DNA from: Ottelia alismoides
Taxonomy: Eukaryota > Streptophyta > Magnoliopsida > Alismatales > Hydrocharitaceae
DNA: 64,000 bases
Assembly: GCA_037367405.1 (NCBI GenBank)
Contig: JAZKJV010003123.1
Span: forward strand, 101,820-165,819
Reading direction: 5' to 3'
In this document: piece by piece, positions 9,828 through 21,690 of the stretch
Numbering within the stretch: position 1 is the stretch's first letter
Layout: each line of letters opens with the position of its first letter
Notes under the pieces: generated by a model
Databases searched by the model: none
Told to the model about the DNA's origin: nothing
What the model saw: only the letters and a program-made list of their open reading frames with translations
Position numbers and translations under genes: made by a program

Positions 9828-11369
9828 CTACTGGAGAGTCGCAAAAGATGAGAGACACTTGTCATCGACAAGGAACTCGGTGTCTTTCGTCAAGAGGTCA
9901 GTCAACGGTCGGGCAATCCTGCTGAAATCCTGAATAAATCTCCTATAAAATCCAACGTGCCCCAGGAATGACCGTAGCTGCCTCAAATTGAACGGCGGTG
10001 CGAGTTTTCTAATGACATCAACCTTGGCCGGATCAACCTCCATGCCCCTGTTGGAGATGATGTGGCCAAGCACCGTCCCTTGAGTCACCATGAAGTGACT
10101 CTTCTCCCAAGATAGAACCAAATGGTACTCAATACATCGCTGGAGTACTCGGTCTAGGCAGTCAATACAGGAGTCGAATCCGTCGTCGTAGACCGAGAAA
10201 TCGTCCATGAAGACCTCTAAACAGTCCCCTACCATGTCCGAAAAGATCGACAGCATGCACCTCTGAAAAGTCGCAGGGGCATTGCATAGCCCAAATGGCA
10301 TGCGTCGAAAGGCATATGTACCAAAGGGACAGGTAAAGGTGGTCTTCTCCTGATCCTCAGGAGCGATGGCCACCTGGTTGTAGCCCGAGTACCCATCCAG
10401 GAAGCAATAATGGCTCTTCCCTGCCAGTCTCTCAATGATCTGATCAATAAAAGGCAGGGGGAAATGGTCCTTCTTGGTGGCCTGGTTGAGTCTCCTGTAG
10501 TCAACGCAGACCCTCCAAGAGGTGGGTACTCGTGTAGCGATCTCCTCTCCCGACTCACTGATCACAGTCGTGATGCCCGTCTTCTTGGGCACCACATGCA
10601 AGGGGCTGACCCACTTGGAGTCGGAAATGGGATAAATAAAATCTGCACTCCACCATTTCGATATTTCCTTCATCACGACCTCTCTCAGGTTGGGGTTCAA
10701 TCGCCGCTGGAACTCACGCGATGGCTTCGCCCCCTCCTCAAGATAGATATGGTGGGTGCGGTTCTTTTCAAGAACCCCCATCAAACGGGATTCCTGCTCT
10801 CCAGTCAGATCAGCAGAGATGATGACTGGGTACATCTCAGGCTCGCCCGCAAGGAACCGATACTTCAGCAAAGTAGGGAGCGGCTTCAGCTCTGGACAAC
10901 TGGGCGCTGACAATTCTGGCTTCGGAAGAAAATGTGTCAATGCTGCTAAGTCTGCCAAATCTGCCTGGGAGAAAGAAAGCGAACTCTCGCAAACTGGATC
11001 TGGAGAAGGCTGCTCAACTGTACTGTCTCTGATCTGCTCTGCATCTACCTCCTCCTCATTTGTAGGCTCAGGTGGACTCAAGTCTGGCATCTGATTGTCG
11101 CAATCTGCCCAATCAGACTCTGAATCCGAGGGATCTGCATCAAACGTGGTGGCATCAGTACCACCATAACACAAGGTGGCCTCAGCACCACCATCACTGA
11201 ATATCGTGTCGCGATCAAGGACCGGCTCTGCTGCCTCTATGGTATCCTGAACCAGGGCTGTGCTCTCCAGACTCTCCTCTGCTCTCATCTCGGCATCAGT
11301 TGTATCTGAATATGAGAGGATGGTCTGTGCTGCAGGATCTGCCCAAGCTGCCTCATCATCTGTGATCAC
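9828..11369 (-). pseudogene. Element A reverse transcriptase with N-terminal acidic linker
   Basis: A 513-residue frame. Residues 1-150 are an acidic, low-complexity linker between protease and reverse transcriptase. The polymerase starts around PELKPLPTLLKYRFL and includes CVDYRRLN, the motif A region LDGYSGYNQ (about residue 324), PFGLCNAPATFQ and the active site FMDD (about residue 386), so all three catalytic aspartates are present. Compared with B and C, about 20 residues are missing in frame before HHIYLEEG, where the others have an ERNCKA...LCS segment. The frame ends at a TAG in line with the RNase H frame. This is the best preserved polymerase in the window. Confidence 0.92.
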
Positions 11370-11373
11370 AAAA

Positions 11374-12135
11374 TCACAGTCCTGGTGGATGTCTGGCTTT
11401 GCGTCTGTCAGCTGCTCTGAATCTGTACTCGCATCTGAGCGGGCTCTCTCTATCTCTGTAGTCCTCTACCGTCTCTATTTGTATACTCTCGCCCTCGACG
11501 CGAAAGTACACCTTCCCGCTATCATGATCAGTCACCGCCTTGGCTGTGGCCAAGAATGGACGACCAAGGATGATGGGGGTATCTGCCACTGACTCAGGGA
11601 TCTCCATGTCCAACACTACGAAGTCCACGGGGAATTTCAGGCCTTGAATCGTGACTATAACGTCTCGTAACAACCCCTTCGGCCTCTTGACAGATCGATC
11701 AGCGAACTGAAGGACTGTCCTGCTCTGTCGAAGAGTGCCCAACTTGAAGCGGTCGAGAAGGGCTGCCGGAAGAAGGTTGATCGACGATCCGCTATCTAGT
11801 AGAGTACGGTCGAACCTCTGCTCACTAATCTGGCATCTGACATACGGGGCTCCTGAATCTGGCCTCTTGGCTGGCAGTCGGTTCTGGATCGCGAAACACG
11901 TGGCTTTCGTCAGCACATGGATCTCTGAAGTGTGGTTCCTCCTCCTCTGCCTGACTGTGGTTCTGTCTCTCAAAGAACGCTGGAGCAGGGGAACGTGCTG
12001 CAAAGCCTCCTGAAGGGTCAGCTGGATGTGGAATCGATCGATCATGCTCTGGCTGAACTCCTCAAGCTCTCTCTTTTTTGGATTTTCTTTTTTCTTCCCC
12101 TTCCCCATCTGAAGGGCTCTAGGGAAGGGGATCAC
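11374..12135 (-). pseudogene. Element A aspartic protease
   Basis: A 253-residue frame. A basic lead-in (GKGKKK) is followed by the retropepsin-type motif LLDSGSSINLLP (DSG at about residues 114-116) and the downstream ILGRPFLATAKA segment with the hydrophobic-hydrophobic-Gly pattern of the second half of the fold. The enzyme would cut the Gag-Pol polyprotein. The active site is intact, unlike B (DNR) and D (DSP). Upstream it overlaps the shifted linker frame by a few bases; downstream it ends just before the reverse transcriptase frame. Confidence 0.9.
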
Positions 12136-12972
12136 AGGGTCCTTCGCAGATGAAGACTAGGAAAAGGCCTAGACGGTTCGACAACCGGATCCACACATAC
12201 ATCATGCACCACAGTGGGACCAGAAGAAACTAAACCTTTTCCTTTATTCGAATCAAAGTTCTGAGATACATCACGGTGAGGAAAGACAACATCTCTCTCA
12301 ATACAAACACCGGTGGCCTCAGTACCACCACGGGCTGGCTCTGCTGCTGCTGCTGGTAGACGTCTTGCGGCATCAGTACCGCAGGATGGCTCGGCTAAAC
12401 GGGTGGCGTCAGTACCACCTCCTCGAACTGGTGACGCGGCGGCCTCAGTACCACCAGTGGGATCAACATCCTTGGTGGCCTCAGTGCCACCGTCATCATC
12501 TAGAGAGGCCTCAGTACTGCTCTCCTCCTCCTCATGTGGTGCCTCTGATGTATCCTCGTGGTGAAGCTCAGATGAGGCGCCGCCGCCTGCTGGGGTCCTA
12601 CCGCTCCTGCTCAGATTTCCTCTTAAGGTTATTCGGATTCGGCTCAATCTGGGCTGGAATAGCGGCCTTCCCTCTCACCAAGTCCCGCATCTCCTGGCAG
12701 AACTCGTCCATCTCCCGTCTGAATTTGGCCTGCTGGTCCGTGAGGAGGCGGGCGATGCCATCTAAAGCGGGACTCTCGTGGGAGCCCGACGGGTAGCCTC
12801 TCTGGGGGTGAGGCTGCTGGAACTGCTGCTGGTGGTAAGAGGGGTATGAGGAAGGGTGCTGCTGCTGAACTGGGTGAGCCTGCTACTCACGTCTCCACGA
12901 CTGTCCCTGCTGATGATAGGGACGAGGACCGAAAGATGATGGCTGGTGTGTCTAGTGTGCTGGGGGTTGCTG
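12132..12972 (-). pseudogene. Element A gag C-terminus and gag-protease linker (broken)
   Basis: In the gag frame the coding text continues past 12973 through glutamine-rich sequence, with TAG stops at several places (about 12970, 12949, 12885 and 12599). It then shifts to the frame of 12132-12647, a 171-residue linker. That linker has an imperfect repeat of GGTEAT-like peptides (GGTEATK, GGTEAAA, GGTDATR, CGTDAAR, GGTEATG), encoded by a recurring GCCTCAGTACCACC on the plus strand. It has no known domain and is probably a flexible spacer. Confidence 0.7.
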
Positions 12973-14406
12973 CTACGACTGGTGATCTCTCTGCTGACCA
13001 TACTGCCCTCCCTGACCTGACGGCTGCTGCTGGGGCTGGGCACCACCACTCCCCCACCTGAATCCGGGATGGTCTCGTCGGATCCCAGGCTGGGGGCGGT
13101 CATACCAAATCCCATTGACATCCATCAACGGCTCTGCATCGTAGGGGGCTGGCGGGAGTACTGCCAGAGGCTGATCCGGCTGGTAGACCACCATCTGCAT
13201 GTCTGGAGATGGTGGGGACTGGTAGGTAGGCTGCGGCTGCTGGTACGGCTCCGCCTGTACAAGGTGAACCTGTCTAGGCTGCTGTGAGGAGCTGGAGCGC
13301 TGGGACGAGCTGCTGCTGCCGCCGGTATCACCTCGCGACAGAAGACGGGGCTGCGAAGCCGTCTGTGCCTCCTGGAGACACATGAGCCGGGTCTTCATGT
13401 CGCTCAGAACCTGTGCCATCTGTTCCATCTGAGTGATGCTCTGGCACTGCTTCTTCTCAATCAGCTCCATGCGGTCCAACTTCTCGCTGATAATACCCAT
13501 GTCCGCAGCGGATGACTCTTCCTGTGCTGCTGCGACTGCGGACGAACTGGATGGACCTGCATCTACCCGTGCTATCCGCTGGTACTGCACGGATCCTGGC
13601 TGTTGTGGCTGGGGTCTCTGAGTATACAACCTGGTCTGGGACATCACCATGTAGTTTTCGGCCATCTCCTCATAGATGGCCCAGACCTGGTCGTGGTCCT
13701 TGGCAAAGTAGGACCCGCCGCAAGAAGCGTTCACCAGACCCTGAAGCTCTGGCGTCAATCCGCTGAAAAAGCTTTGAACTAAGTTCGGCTTGGAGATGTC
13801 GTGGTGCGGGCATCTGTCTAGGAGCTCTCGAAACCTCTCCCATGCCTCGTGAAACTGCTCGTTGGGGAACATGGAGAAGTTGCTAATCAGGGCCCTCGCT
13901 GCATTCGTCCGCCCGAGTGGATAGTACTTGTTCAAGTACTCGGTGCGGAGCTGCTCCCAGGTGTAGACAAACTTCCCCAAGTGTTTCAGCCAGGTGGCTG
14001 CTCTATCTGCCAGTGAAAAGGGGAAGGCTATCATCCGGATCGTGTCCTGATCCACGTGGCGATCATGGACAGTGCTGCAGATCATCAGGAACTCCTGGAG
14101 GTGGAGGTGGGGCTCCTCAGTGGCAAGTCCGTGGAAAGGCAGCAACTGCAAGGTGTTCGGGGGGAACTTGAAGTCCCCCACGATCGCTGGCACTACTACC
14201 CAATGATGCATGAGTGTCGATCCAGGGTTATGCAACTCCCGCATCGGTCGTGGTGATCCTCCTGCCGCAGCGCCTCCCGCTGCGGCGGCGGCGGCTGCTG
14301 CTGCTGCTGTTGCGGCTCGTGCCTCTGCATCAGGTATCTCCTCAGGCTCGCTCTGCTGGTCTCGCTCTGCTCTGAGCCTCTCCAACTCTCGCCTCATCTC
14401 TATCAT
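12973..14406 (-). pseudogene. Element A Gag core
   Basis: A 477-residue frame. A coiled-coil-like N-terminus (MRRELERLRAERD) is followed by a poly-alanine stretch at about residues 31-43. The retrotransposon Gag domain is at about 85-215 (LQEFLMICS, AFPFSLADRAATWL, RFRELLDRCPHH and SFFSGLTPELQ). A second helical part around residue 320 is followed by a Gln/Ser/Pro-rich tail. Gag would form the cytoplasmic virus-like particle. No CCHC zinc knuckle is seen. It is in frame with 14431-14817 through a single TAG, so the true protein starts further upstream. Confidence 0.9.
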
Positions 14407-14430
14407 GAATGCCCCCTGATCACGTAACTG

Positions 14431-14817
14431 CTACTGAACTATCTCAAGTGATGCGATCAGGGTGGAGTTGATCGCCCCTTGGTCTAGTACAAAATGCTCG
14501 GGCTGACGGGGATGATCATCTGAATTGCCGGCCATAGCGATGTCTGCAAAATCAAACGAGCCCAACTCAAGTGCTGTCAAATCTGCTAATCTCTCCTCGG
14601 GCTCATGTCTCTCAGTACCAAAAGAAAGGGGATCGAGAGGGAACAGGGCGGAGTCGTACTCGGGCTTGGAGAGCTGGTCTCGGCTCTCGCGGGCCAACCT
14701 AGATGATCGGGTAGACGTGCCCGAAAGCGGTGCAGCCAGACGCTGCCTAAGAGAGCGTCTACCCATCATCTTGATCTGGCGAGTAGTGCGAATGAGATCT
14801 GGAGAAACTATGATCAC
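14431..14817 (-). pseudogene. Element A Gag N-terminal segment
   Basis: This 128-residue frame is in phase with 12973-14406 and separated from it by one TAG (…LEIVQ, stop, QLRDQ…), which fits a CAG to TAG change. It is basic at the start (MMGRRSLRQRL) and Asp/Glu-rich later. It follows the non-coding leader and is probably the start of the Gag polyprotein; which methionine was used is uncertain. Confidence 0.7.
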
Positions 14818-16145
14818 AAAACAAACCCCCGGTTCACCAACGCAACACGAGCTGAAGATCGTGAAAGTTCGGTCAAATTATCTTGTCGATTTTATTAGGT
14901 GAACACACAAAATATCAGAGCGCTTACGTGACCTGTTAGGATACCCGATGCTAACCCAACCGACTGGCCCGCACGGAAGAGTCGGTAATCAGTCGGGACT
15001 AGCACCGGAGGGTTCTACCTAGGGTGCGGGTCACTCTCTCGCGCATCCAAACCATACAATGAGGGGGTTGCTCTCCCCAAGACAAAATTATTAGGGTGAG
15101 CGTCTTTTAAGATCAATAGTGTTAACCAATCCCAATTTTATGGTTTTTCTTTTTTAATATTTTTCAAATATCAAAGAAACGCCTAACGAATTTTTCGGTT
15201 CTCCTGATTATTTAATCTAAAACAGGGGGGAGAAGACGAAAAAGCCGATGCACGATGGAATCAATGATGCATGCAAAGTAAGGAAGGCGTACCTGACTCT
15301 AGCACTCTACATGCAATATGATCCGTGCATAAATGTAAAGACAGGAAAGAAACTACCTATATGGTGCAGCGGTGAAAACCGAGTCCTAAACAGGCAATTT
15401 CTACTCGACAGAACCGTCTAGCTTAGTCACTCGCCCTCGATCCAAAGAGTCCGGTCTAGACCCACCCCTCCTCTTCTCGACAAGTCGAGTTCAGGAGTAG
15501 AGCTTGACGGGGCAGGCTCGCGGCGCGTAGGATCTCAGGAAAGCGACTAAGCTATTTTTATTATTGATTTATTAGTAGGTCCAATTATCGTTCTATAGGA
15601 ACAGGCAATTAATTAGGTGTGGGGATCCTACTAATTACGGCACAGTCAAGTAGAAAATCCTAAATCTAGGGGCTCGAGAAAAGCCGCTAAAACCGTAAAA
15701 GGTAGTAAAAATGAAAGAAAACAAAGCCACGTAAAAATCGCGAAAAACTCCTAAGGGTCCCCCGAGCACACCGGTGCTCGGCGAAATAGACCCGCTAGGT
15801 CAAACATAGTCCAAGTTCAGTCTGAGTCCCTATATTATTACAACAATAATCAAATAATCCTAATCTAACCTCACCCACTCAACTCTCTCTCTCGCTCTCT
15901 CCTGCGGCTCCGTGCAGAAAGGAGCCGCCTCCGAGTCTCGCGGTTGCGTCGGCTTCTCGAAATCGGCCGCCTCGATCCTCAGGCCCTCGCAAGAAAAAGA
16001 GACAAGTGGTCAGTCCAAATTATTATCAGAAAATATCAGAAAAATATATCTACAAAGATCTATACAAAAAGCCGCGAAAATCAAAAGCCGCGGAAAAACT
16101 CAAAAAGTGACTACTAAGCCGTGCTCCCCGGAAACGACGCCATTC
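14818..16145 (-). other. Element A 5' leader
   Basis: About 1.3 kb between the primer-binding site and gag with no convincing gene. It includes a CT-rich run near 15884-15902 and the sense counterpart of CTCTCCCCAAGACAAAATTATTAGGG near 15070, which also has weak relatives in the leaders of B and C. The small plus-strand frame at 15912-16148 is antisense and crosses the primer-binding site, so it was not accepted. Confidence 0.7.
16125..16142 (-). promoter_or_regulatory. Element A primer-binding site (tRNA-Asp)
   Basis: The plus strand reads TCCCCGGAAACGACGCCA, matching 16 of 18 bases of the 3' end of plant tRNA-Asp (TCCCCGGCAACGGCGCCA, recalled rather than looked up). It ends three bases before the LTR, as in B and C. 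A tRNA-Asp primer is usual for the Athila lineage. Confidence 0.85.
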
Positions 16146-19100
16146 TGATGACACGAAAAACCGAGCGACTAAGGTAAAGGTACAGAAGTGGTCGTTGCGA
16201 CCTCGGTCACTCAGACGATGTGTCAATCAAGAAAAATGAACCACTCGATACAAATAAAATCAATCAAAGCGAAGAAGCGGTCCTGCTATGTGATTAACCT
16301 GGTATAGCACCCAGGGTCGAACTCAAGGAGCACGGATTGGCCGAGAGACCTACGAAGTAGTCAAAACAAATAAAATAAAAGAGGAAAATATTTTTAGTGG
16401 TTTTTATATATTTTTTTGGATTTTTAATATAAAAAGAGAATAAGAAAAGCAAGGAAGAACACAATTCAACAAATTATTTCAAGCACCAAAAATCAAACAA
16501 AAATCAAAACAAAAATATTTTTATGTGTTTTATATTTTTTTTATGTTTTTGGTGAATTTTTGATAATTTTCTGATGTGTATTTTATTTTCTAAAAATCAA
16601 ACAGTGGCAAAATTAAAGGGTACTGTCCAGCCGAGCCAAAAAGCCCTAGATAAAATATCTAAGGGCATCAAAATGGCCTGGAGGTAATTTTCCTGTAAAA
16701 TAGAGGAAACAAGGAAAATTTAGGTACCAAGTTTATTGTTTTTGGATTTTTAATGTATTTATTAAAATTTTTATGGGTTTTTAAGTGTTTTTAAGTTTTT
16801 AGTGGTTTTCAGTGATGCAAAATAGCCAAAATTGGCTAGAACATCAAGGAACACAAACTAAACAGTTGCTAATTTTTAAGGAATTTTTGAGGGAGTTTTT
16901 AGATTTTTTTGTGATTTTTCAAACTAGACAGTGACACAAATATAGGTTTTTGATGTTTTAAAAATAGAAAACAAAATCAGAAATGTCCTCAAAAATCCGT
17001 GAAAATCCTACACCATGGCAGGAGCCATGTGTCAAATTCTCATTGGATTTGGAGGTGATTTGATATTTTATTCAAAAATGACAAGAGGGTACTGTGCACA
17101 GGGACTGAAATGCAAATACCCAAAGTTCTGGGGGTCCTGGTGCAAAATACCCAGCAAAACACGCGCCACGCGCGTGCCTGGGGCACTCAAGGACCTAAAT
17201 GTAAGAAAATAAGTCCCGAGGACTTATTGGTAACACGTACCAAAAGTCCAGGGACCTTACTTGCAAATTACCCAAAATAAGACGCACATGCGGAAATAAA
17301 ACATTCATAGGGGTATAAATGCAAGTATCTAAAAACTTTCATTCATTTCATAACAACTAGAACCACAAGGGCATATGCTACAAATACACCAAAATAACAC
17401 GTGACGAAGCACGTGGCTCACAACAGGAAGGGGTATAAATGCAATTACACTAAAGCTCAGGGTCCTCTATGCAATTTAAACCTAAAACTAAACAACGTAC
17501 TTAGATATTTACAGGACTAATATGAAATAAAGCAAAGATAAGGGCCTAAGGGTAAATTACCCTTTATTAACCGGAGCGGCTGAATGACTGCCACGTGGAG
17601 ATCGGACGGTCCAAACGGGGGCGGCTCTCAGCGCTGGAACTGCTCTGGTGGATCCAACGGTCTAGGCCAGGACACGTGTGGATCTGACGGTCCGGATCAG
17701 TCGCCTCAGATCTGACGTCGAGGGGCGCTCCAGGAACCAACGGTCAGGATGGCGTCTGGAGCTGGGGGCTGATCCAACGACGCTGGAGGGTGCTGGAAGA
17801 ACTGGGCCCCGGCGAGCTTCGCCGGGCTCGTGCTAGCGCTGGCCTCCTCCTCGGAGCGCTCTGATGATCGGAGAAGAAAGCTGGTGCGCTCCTGCGTCTG
17901 CTGCGGCACTCCGATGATCGACCCGAGCTCAGAGGCGCTTAGGGGCGGTTGGCGGAGCTGGTTTTCTGGCCGAATCACGGAGAGCCTCAGATGGCCCTCG
18001 TTCTGACCTGCAAAGTGAACCAAAAGACTCGCGGGTCGAGGGCAAATTGCCTCGACCCGGTTAGGTGATGTGAAGGTGGCTGGTGCGTCGGGGTGGCGGG
18101 CTCCGGCGAAGGTGGTGGACGGAAGAGCCCGGTTCCCAGCTCCTGTGCGAGCTGGGTTGCGTGTGTGGGTGGAGAACGTGCGGCGGAGGAAGGCGAACGT
18201 GAAGGTCGGGTCCGATGGTCGGATGGTGGTCGGAACCGGGGTGAATCGAAGAAAGACGACGGCGGCGCAAATTGGAGGTAAACGCAAATCGAACGAAATG
18301 GCGGAGCTACGGGACTACCTGGACGAACGGTGAGACTGGGGAAGAGCAGGGAGTGCTCCTGGTCGTCGCCTCGAGGGTCGTCTCGGCCTGAGGCTCGAAG
18401 CTCGCTCAGGTGGCGGAGCTGCGGCGGCTACTTCGCCGGATCGATGGTTTTCACCTCCTCTCCTCGCTGCAACAGGTCGAGGCGCTCGCTGTCACTCTCG
18501 CGGTCTCTCTGGAGCTCACAGGGAAGAAGGGGAATGACCAAAGATAGCGTGGGAAGGTGGCGGAGCTTGGTTATACATGCTGGAGGGGTCCGAGAAGACG
18601 AGCGCGGGTAGGGCATTCTGGAGCGCGAATCTCGAGGTGGATACCCCGGCGAGGTTGACGGATATGACGTAAGCAATTCGGAGCCGGGGTTTAGGGGAAT
18701 GGGTGCCGGGTCGAGCGGGCATAATTTCGAGAAGTCGGGTCGGTCAGAGCAGACCCGACTCTGGTGGTCCTGGGGGGAGAGTTGACCGGGGGTCAACAAT
18801 CCCCCGTGGACCAATCAGAGCTCGCCAAGCATATTAATTTTGATTTATTTATTTGAGTTAGAAAATGATCGAATTAGCAAAATCTTAAAACATAAAATAT
18901 TTTTATTTTATTTTTCCCTATTTTTTTGTGATTTTTAATTAATTTTTGGAAATAAAAATAAGGTATTTACATAGTATGTACTATATATAGGTATATATAC
19001 AATGTATAGGGTTTTGATTTTTGATTTTTAATTATTATTTTTATACAATTTTATCCTTATTTTATATTTTATTTATTTATAGAATAAAATAAGGAATAAA

Positions 19101-19769
19101 AGGGTGTTTTTATTTTATTTTTATTATTTATGTACATAGGTAAAATAAATAGATATATACATCTATATACATGGTATATGCACAATGTATTTTTTTGTAT
19201 TTTTAATTTTTCTATTTTTATTTTGTTTTAATAATTACTGTTTTATTTTATTTATTTACAATACATAACATAGACTATTTACAAAAATTATAAAAAATTG
19301 CTCTTATATATTCACAAAGCTAACTAAATATATAGGTGTGGTTTATGTACATGATGAAAGGGAGTATTTTTGATCTTTTTGATTTTTAACTTTTTATTTT
19401 GTTTTTATATTTTTATAAATATATACAAGTATTTAAAAGCATATTTTTGGGTGAGGAAAATATAGTTTTATTTATTTACACAAATATTTACACATAAGCC
19501 CCTATCTCCCTCTACTTTGGCTTTTATGCGGTCAGGCCCGTGCTGAGCCCTCCCTTGGGTTAGGTTGCTCAATATTTATTCTAAATATTTCCCTCTTTTT
19601 TTCTTTTTAATCTTTATTCTTTTATTTTTGCACAAAAACATGCTAATTATAGGTTTTTACATAATGCATGCTTTTGGTAATTGTTCCTATTTACACATAT
19701 CTACATGTATTGGCAAAGGTTTTTGTAGCTAAAATATAAGAATAAAGAGTGATGAATGAGTATTCATCA
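16146..19769 (-). repeat. Element A 5' LTR (right copy, 3624 bp)
   Basis: This is the full-length LTR with the same TGATGACACG...ATTCATCA ends as the left copy. The TATA position carries TGTATAA. It has the about 53-bp block missing from the left copy. It is followed by GTCCT and then the resumed 3' non-coding region of B. Confidence 0.95.
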
Positions 19770-21026
19770 GTCCTCAGACGTCAACACCACCAAACTAGGT
19801 TGAGATGCACTTTCCTCCCTAGAGGAGGACGAATGTTTCCACCCGTGTGTTACTCCAAGCCAAAGGATTCTACCTCCTCACCACCTCATCAATGAAGAGC
19901 TACGTGCATGGTGCTTGTCCAATTTAGGTCACTGTATAAAAGAATCATGCGTGTGCACGAGATATTCTATTTAGACTAATCAAGATGACATGTGAACATA
20001 AACTTGCGGACTCAAAGAATTAAGTCACTTGACCTGAGAAATCTTAACTCCAGTTCTTATAAGGTTCCTTTGAAATTAGGTGGATTAAGGTAATATCAAG
20101 TCCCTCCTCGACATCTATTCATAACTTGGTTCAAAACACACTAGCTTTTCACGTTGCATATGCAAGATATGCAGATGACATGCTATGTAGATGAATAGAA
20201 TGCAAGACTCCTTTTTTCTTTCTTTCTTTTAAGATGCAGAGATGTGCAAGAGTAGATAAGAAGCCACTGTTTTTGAAAATAATTTTTTTTCACAAATTTG
20301 GTAAACCTCCCATGTTATGTAATATACAAGTGTTATACAACATAAAAGTTTACATGTATTTTATAAAAAAAATTATCCATTTTTACCCATCCCCCCATTA
20401 TTGTATAATATATACAAAAATACGTGAAAGTACGAGCTATGGCTAAAGTATATTTGTAATATATACACACCCCCTATACCTAGAGGGTGCTATGTCCTCA
20501 GAGCACAAAAAGCAAGGAAGAAGACATAGCTCGTGCTAAGCGTAAGAAAGCGAGAATTACGAAAATGTATAGAAGTCGTCCTGCCCCCTATACTTAAGCT
20601 TTGGCAGCCTAAGTGTAGAGGGAGAAAAAATGGGGCAGGCGAGGTCAAGAGAGGAAATGGATGAGTATATACATGACGGAGATCGATCCCCCCTATACTT
20701 AGGCTCTGGTCAGCCTAAGTATAGGATATGAGTGAATGTGAGGACCAATGTGATCTGGAAGATGTATAGGGAATGGATCTAGATGATACCCACCCCCTAT
20801 ACTTAGGATCTGGTCATCCTAAGTATAGTCATAGATGAAAATACATGAAGCTGAGGCGAGTGATTAGAGTTGCGGGATGGGGGAGAATGCACATGAATGG
20901 TGGGTATATACAAGGATCGTAGTCTGAATCTTTCTAGATGTTGTTGATGGCGAGAGACTATTGCTGCAAGATTTCATGCGCGACTCTATGTGTATCTGCT
21001 GAATTTATCTCGCGCATGAATACAAT
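19770..21026 (-). other. Element B 3' non-coding region, part next to integrase
   Basis: This continues 1724-2414 across the insertion of A. It aligns with D at about 59985-61140 (for example GAGGAGGACGAATGTTTCCA here against GAGGAGGATGAATGTTTCCA). It contains no gene. The inverted-repeat array lies at 20470-20828. Confidence 0.8.
20470..20828 (-). repeat. Array of polypurine-tract-like inverted repeats in element B
   Basis: The first member begins at about 20470 (CCCCCTATACCTAG) and its partner ends near 20545. The second, near 20584-20621, is imperfect. The third is 20692-20705 with 20712-20725, a perfect 14-bp stem. The fourth is 20797-20809 with 20816-20828, a perfect 13-bp stem. Members three and four have the same 6-base loop, CTGGTC on the plus strand (GACCAG in sense). 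Confidence 0.9.
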
Positions 21027-21515
21027 CTACTCGACACGGACTAACTGTTCGTTGGGTTCGACGACGTGCTTCAACAGTGGTTCATTGACTAAGAATGTTT
21101 GTGTGTCATCTGTGAGATCTGATATCTCAACACATCCACTATCATGCACAACACGGACAATGAATGGGCCTGTCCACTTGGATTTTAGCTTGCCCTAGAA
21201 AACCTTCAGTCTTGCATTGAACAACCATATCTTCTGTCCAAGAACAAAGGTCTTTCGTCTGATATATCTATCATGCCAACGCTTTACTTTGTCCTTGTAC
21301 ACTAAACTGTTGTCGTATGCTCGGTTTTTGACTTCCACATGCTCATTCAAATCCATTTCTCTCAATCTCTTTCCTAGGTGTGTGTTCGAATTGACCTTCT
21401 TGATTGCCCATTCTAATTTATGCATTAACTCTGCGGGAAAATGGCAAGGCTTCCCAAATACCATCTGGAATGGGGAGGTTCCTAACGGTGTCTTGTAGTC
21501 TGTCCCATAAGCCAT
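21027..21515 (-). pseudogene. Element B integrase C-terminal part
   Basis: It contains TPLGTSPFQMVFGKPCHFPAE, YKDKVKRWHD and, after one in-frame TAG at 21195, the KSKWTGPFIVRVVHD segment of the GPY/F type. The frame continues to a stop at 21027. It is out of frame with 21482-21682 because of a one- or two-base change around 21500. Confidence 0.85.
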
Positions 21516-21682
21516 AGGACTTGATCTAAGATCTGAGACCAGTCCTTCCTGTCCGGGCGGACAAACTTCTGCAATATGGTTTTTACCTCCCTATTCGACA
21601 CCTCAGCCATACCATTGGTCTGTGGGAGGTAAGGGCTAGCGACACGGTGTTCGATGCCGTCATCCTTCAAGAGCTTCTTCAC
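21482..21682 (-). pseudogene. Element B integrase core fragment with catalytic Glu
   Basis: A 66-residue fragment with [19 protein letters not shown], which holds the third catalytic residue of the integrase core, then TILQKFVRPDRKDWSQ. It is bounded by frameshifts on both sides. Confidence 0.85.
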
Positions 21683-21690
21683 ATCTCTGT

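Larger units (their letters stand above)
2420..19769 (-). mobile_element. Element A: complete Athila-like Ty3/gypsy retrotransposon nested in B
   Basis: The LTRs at 2420-5998 and 16146-19769 are almost identical: 2 differences in 140 bases compared at 3841-3980. Both begin TGATGACACG and end TATTCATCA on the plus strand. The flanks are ATCCT (2415-2419) and GTCCT (19770-19774), a 5-bp target duplication with one mismatch. The primer-binding site is at 16125-16142 and the polypurine tract at 5999-6013. Internal order on the minus strand is leader, gag, protease, reverse transcriptase, RNase H, integrase, then a long non-coding 3' region. Stops and frameshifts interrupt gag, the gag-protease linker, RNase H and integrase, so it is not autonomous as it stands. 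Some one-base indels could be sequencing errors. Confidence 0.95.

Noticed and set aside
16125..16142. A tRNA gene at the primer-binding sites
   Set aside because: Only the last 18 bases match a tRNA; no acceptor, D or anticodon arms are present. The match is the primer complement.
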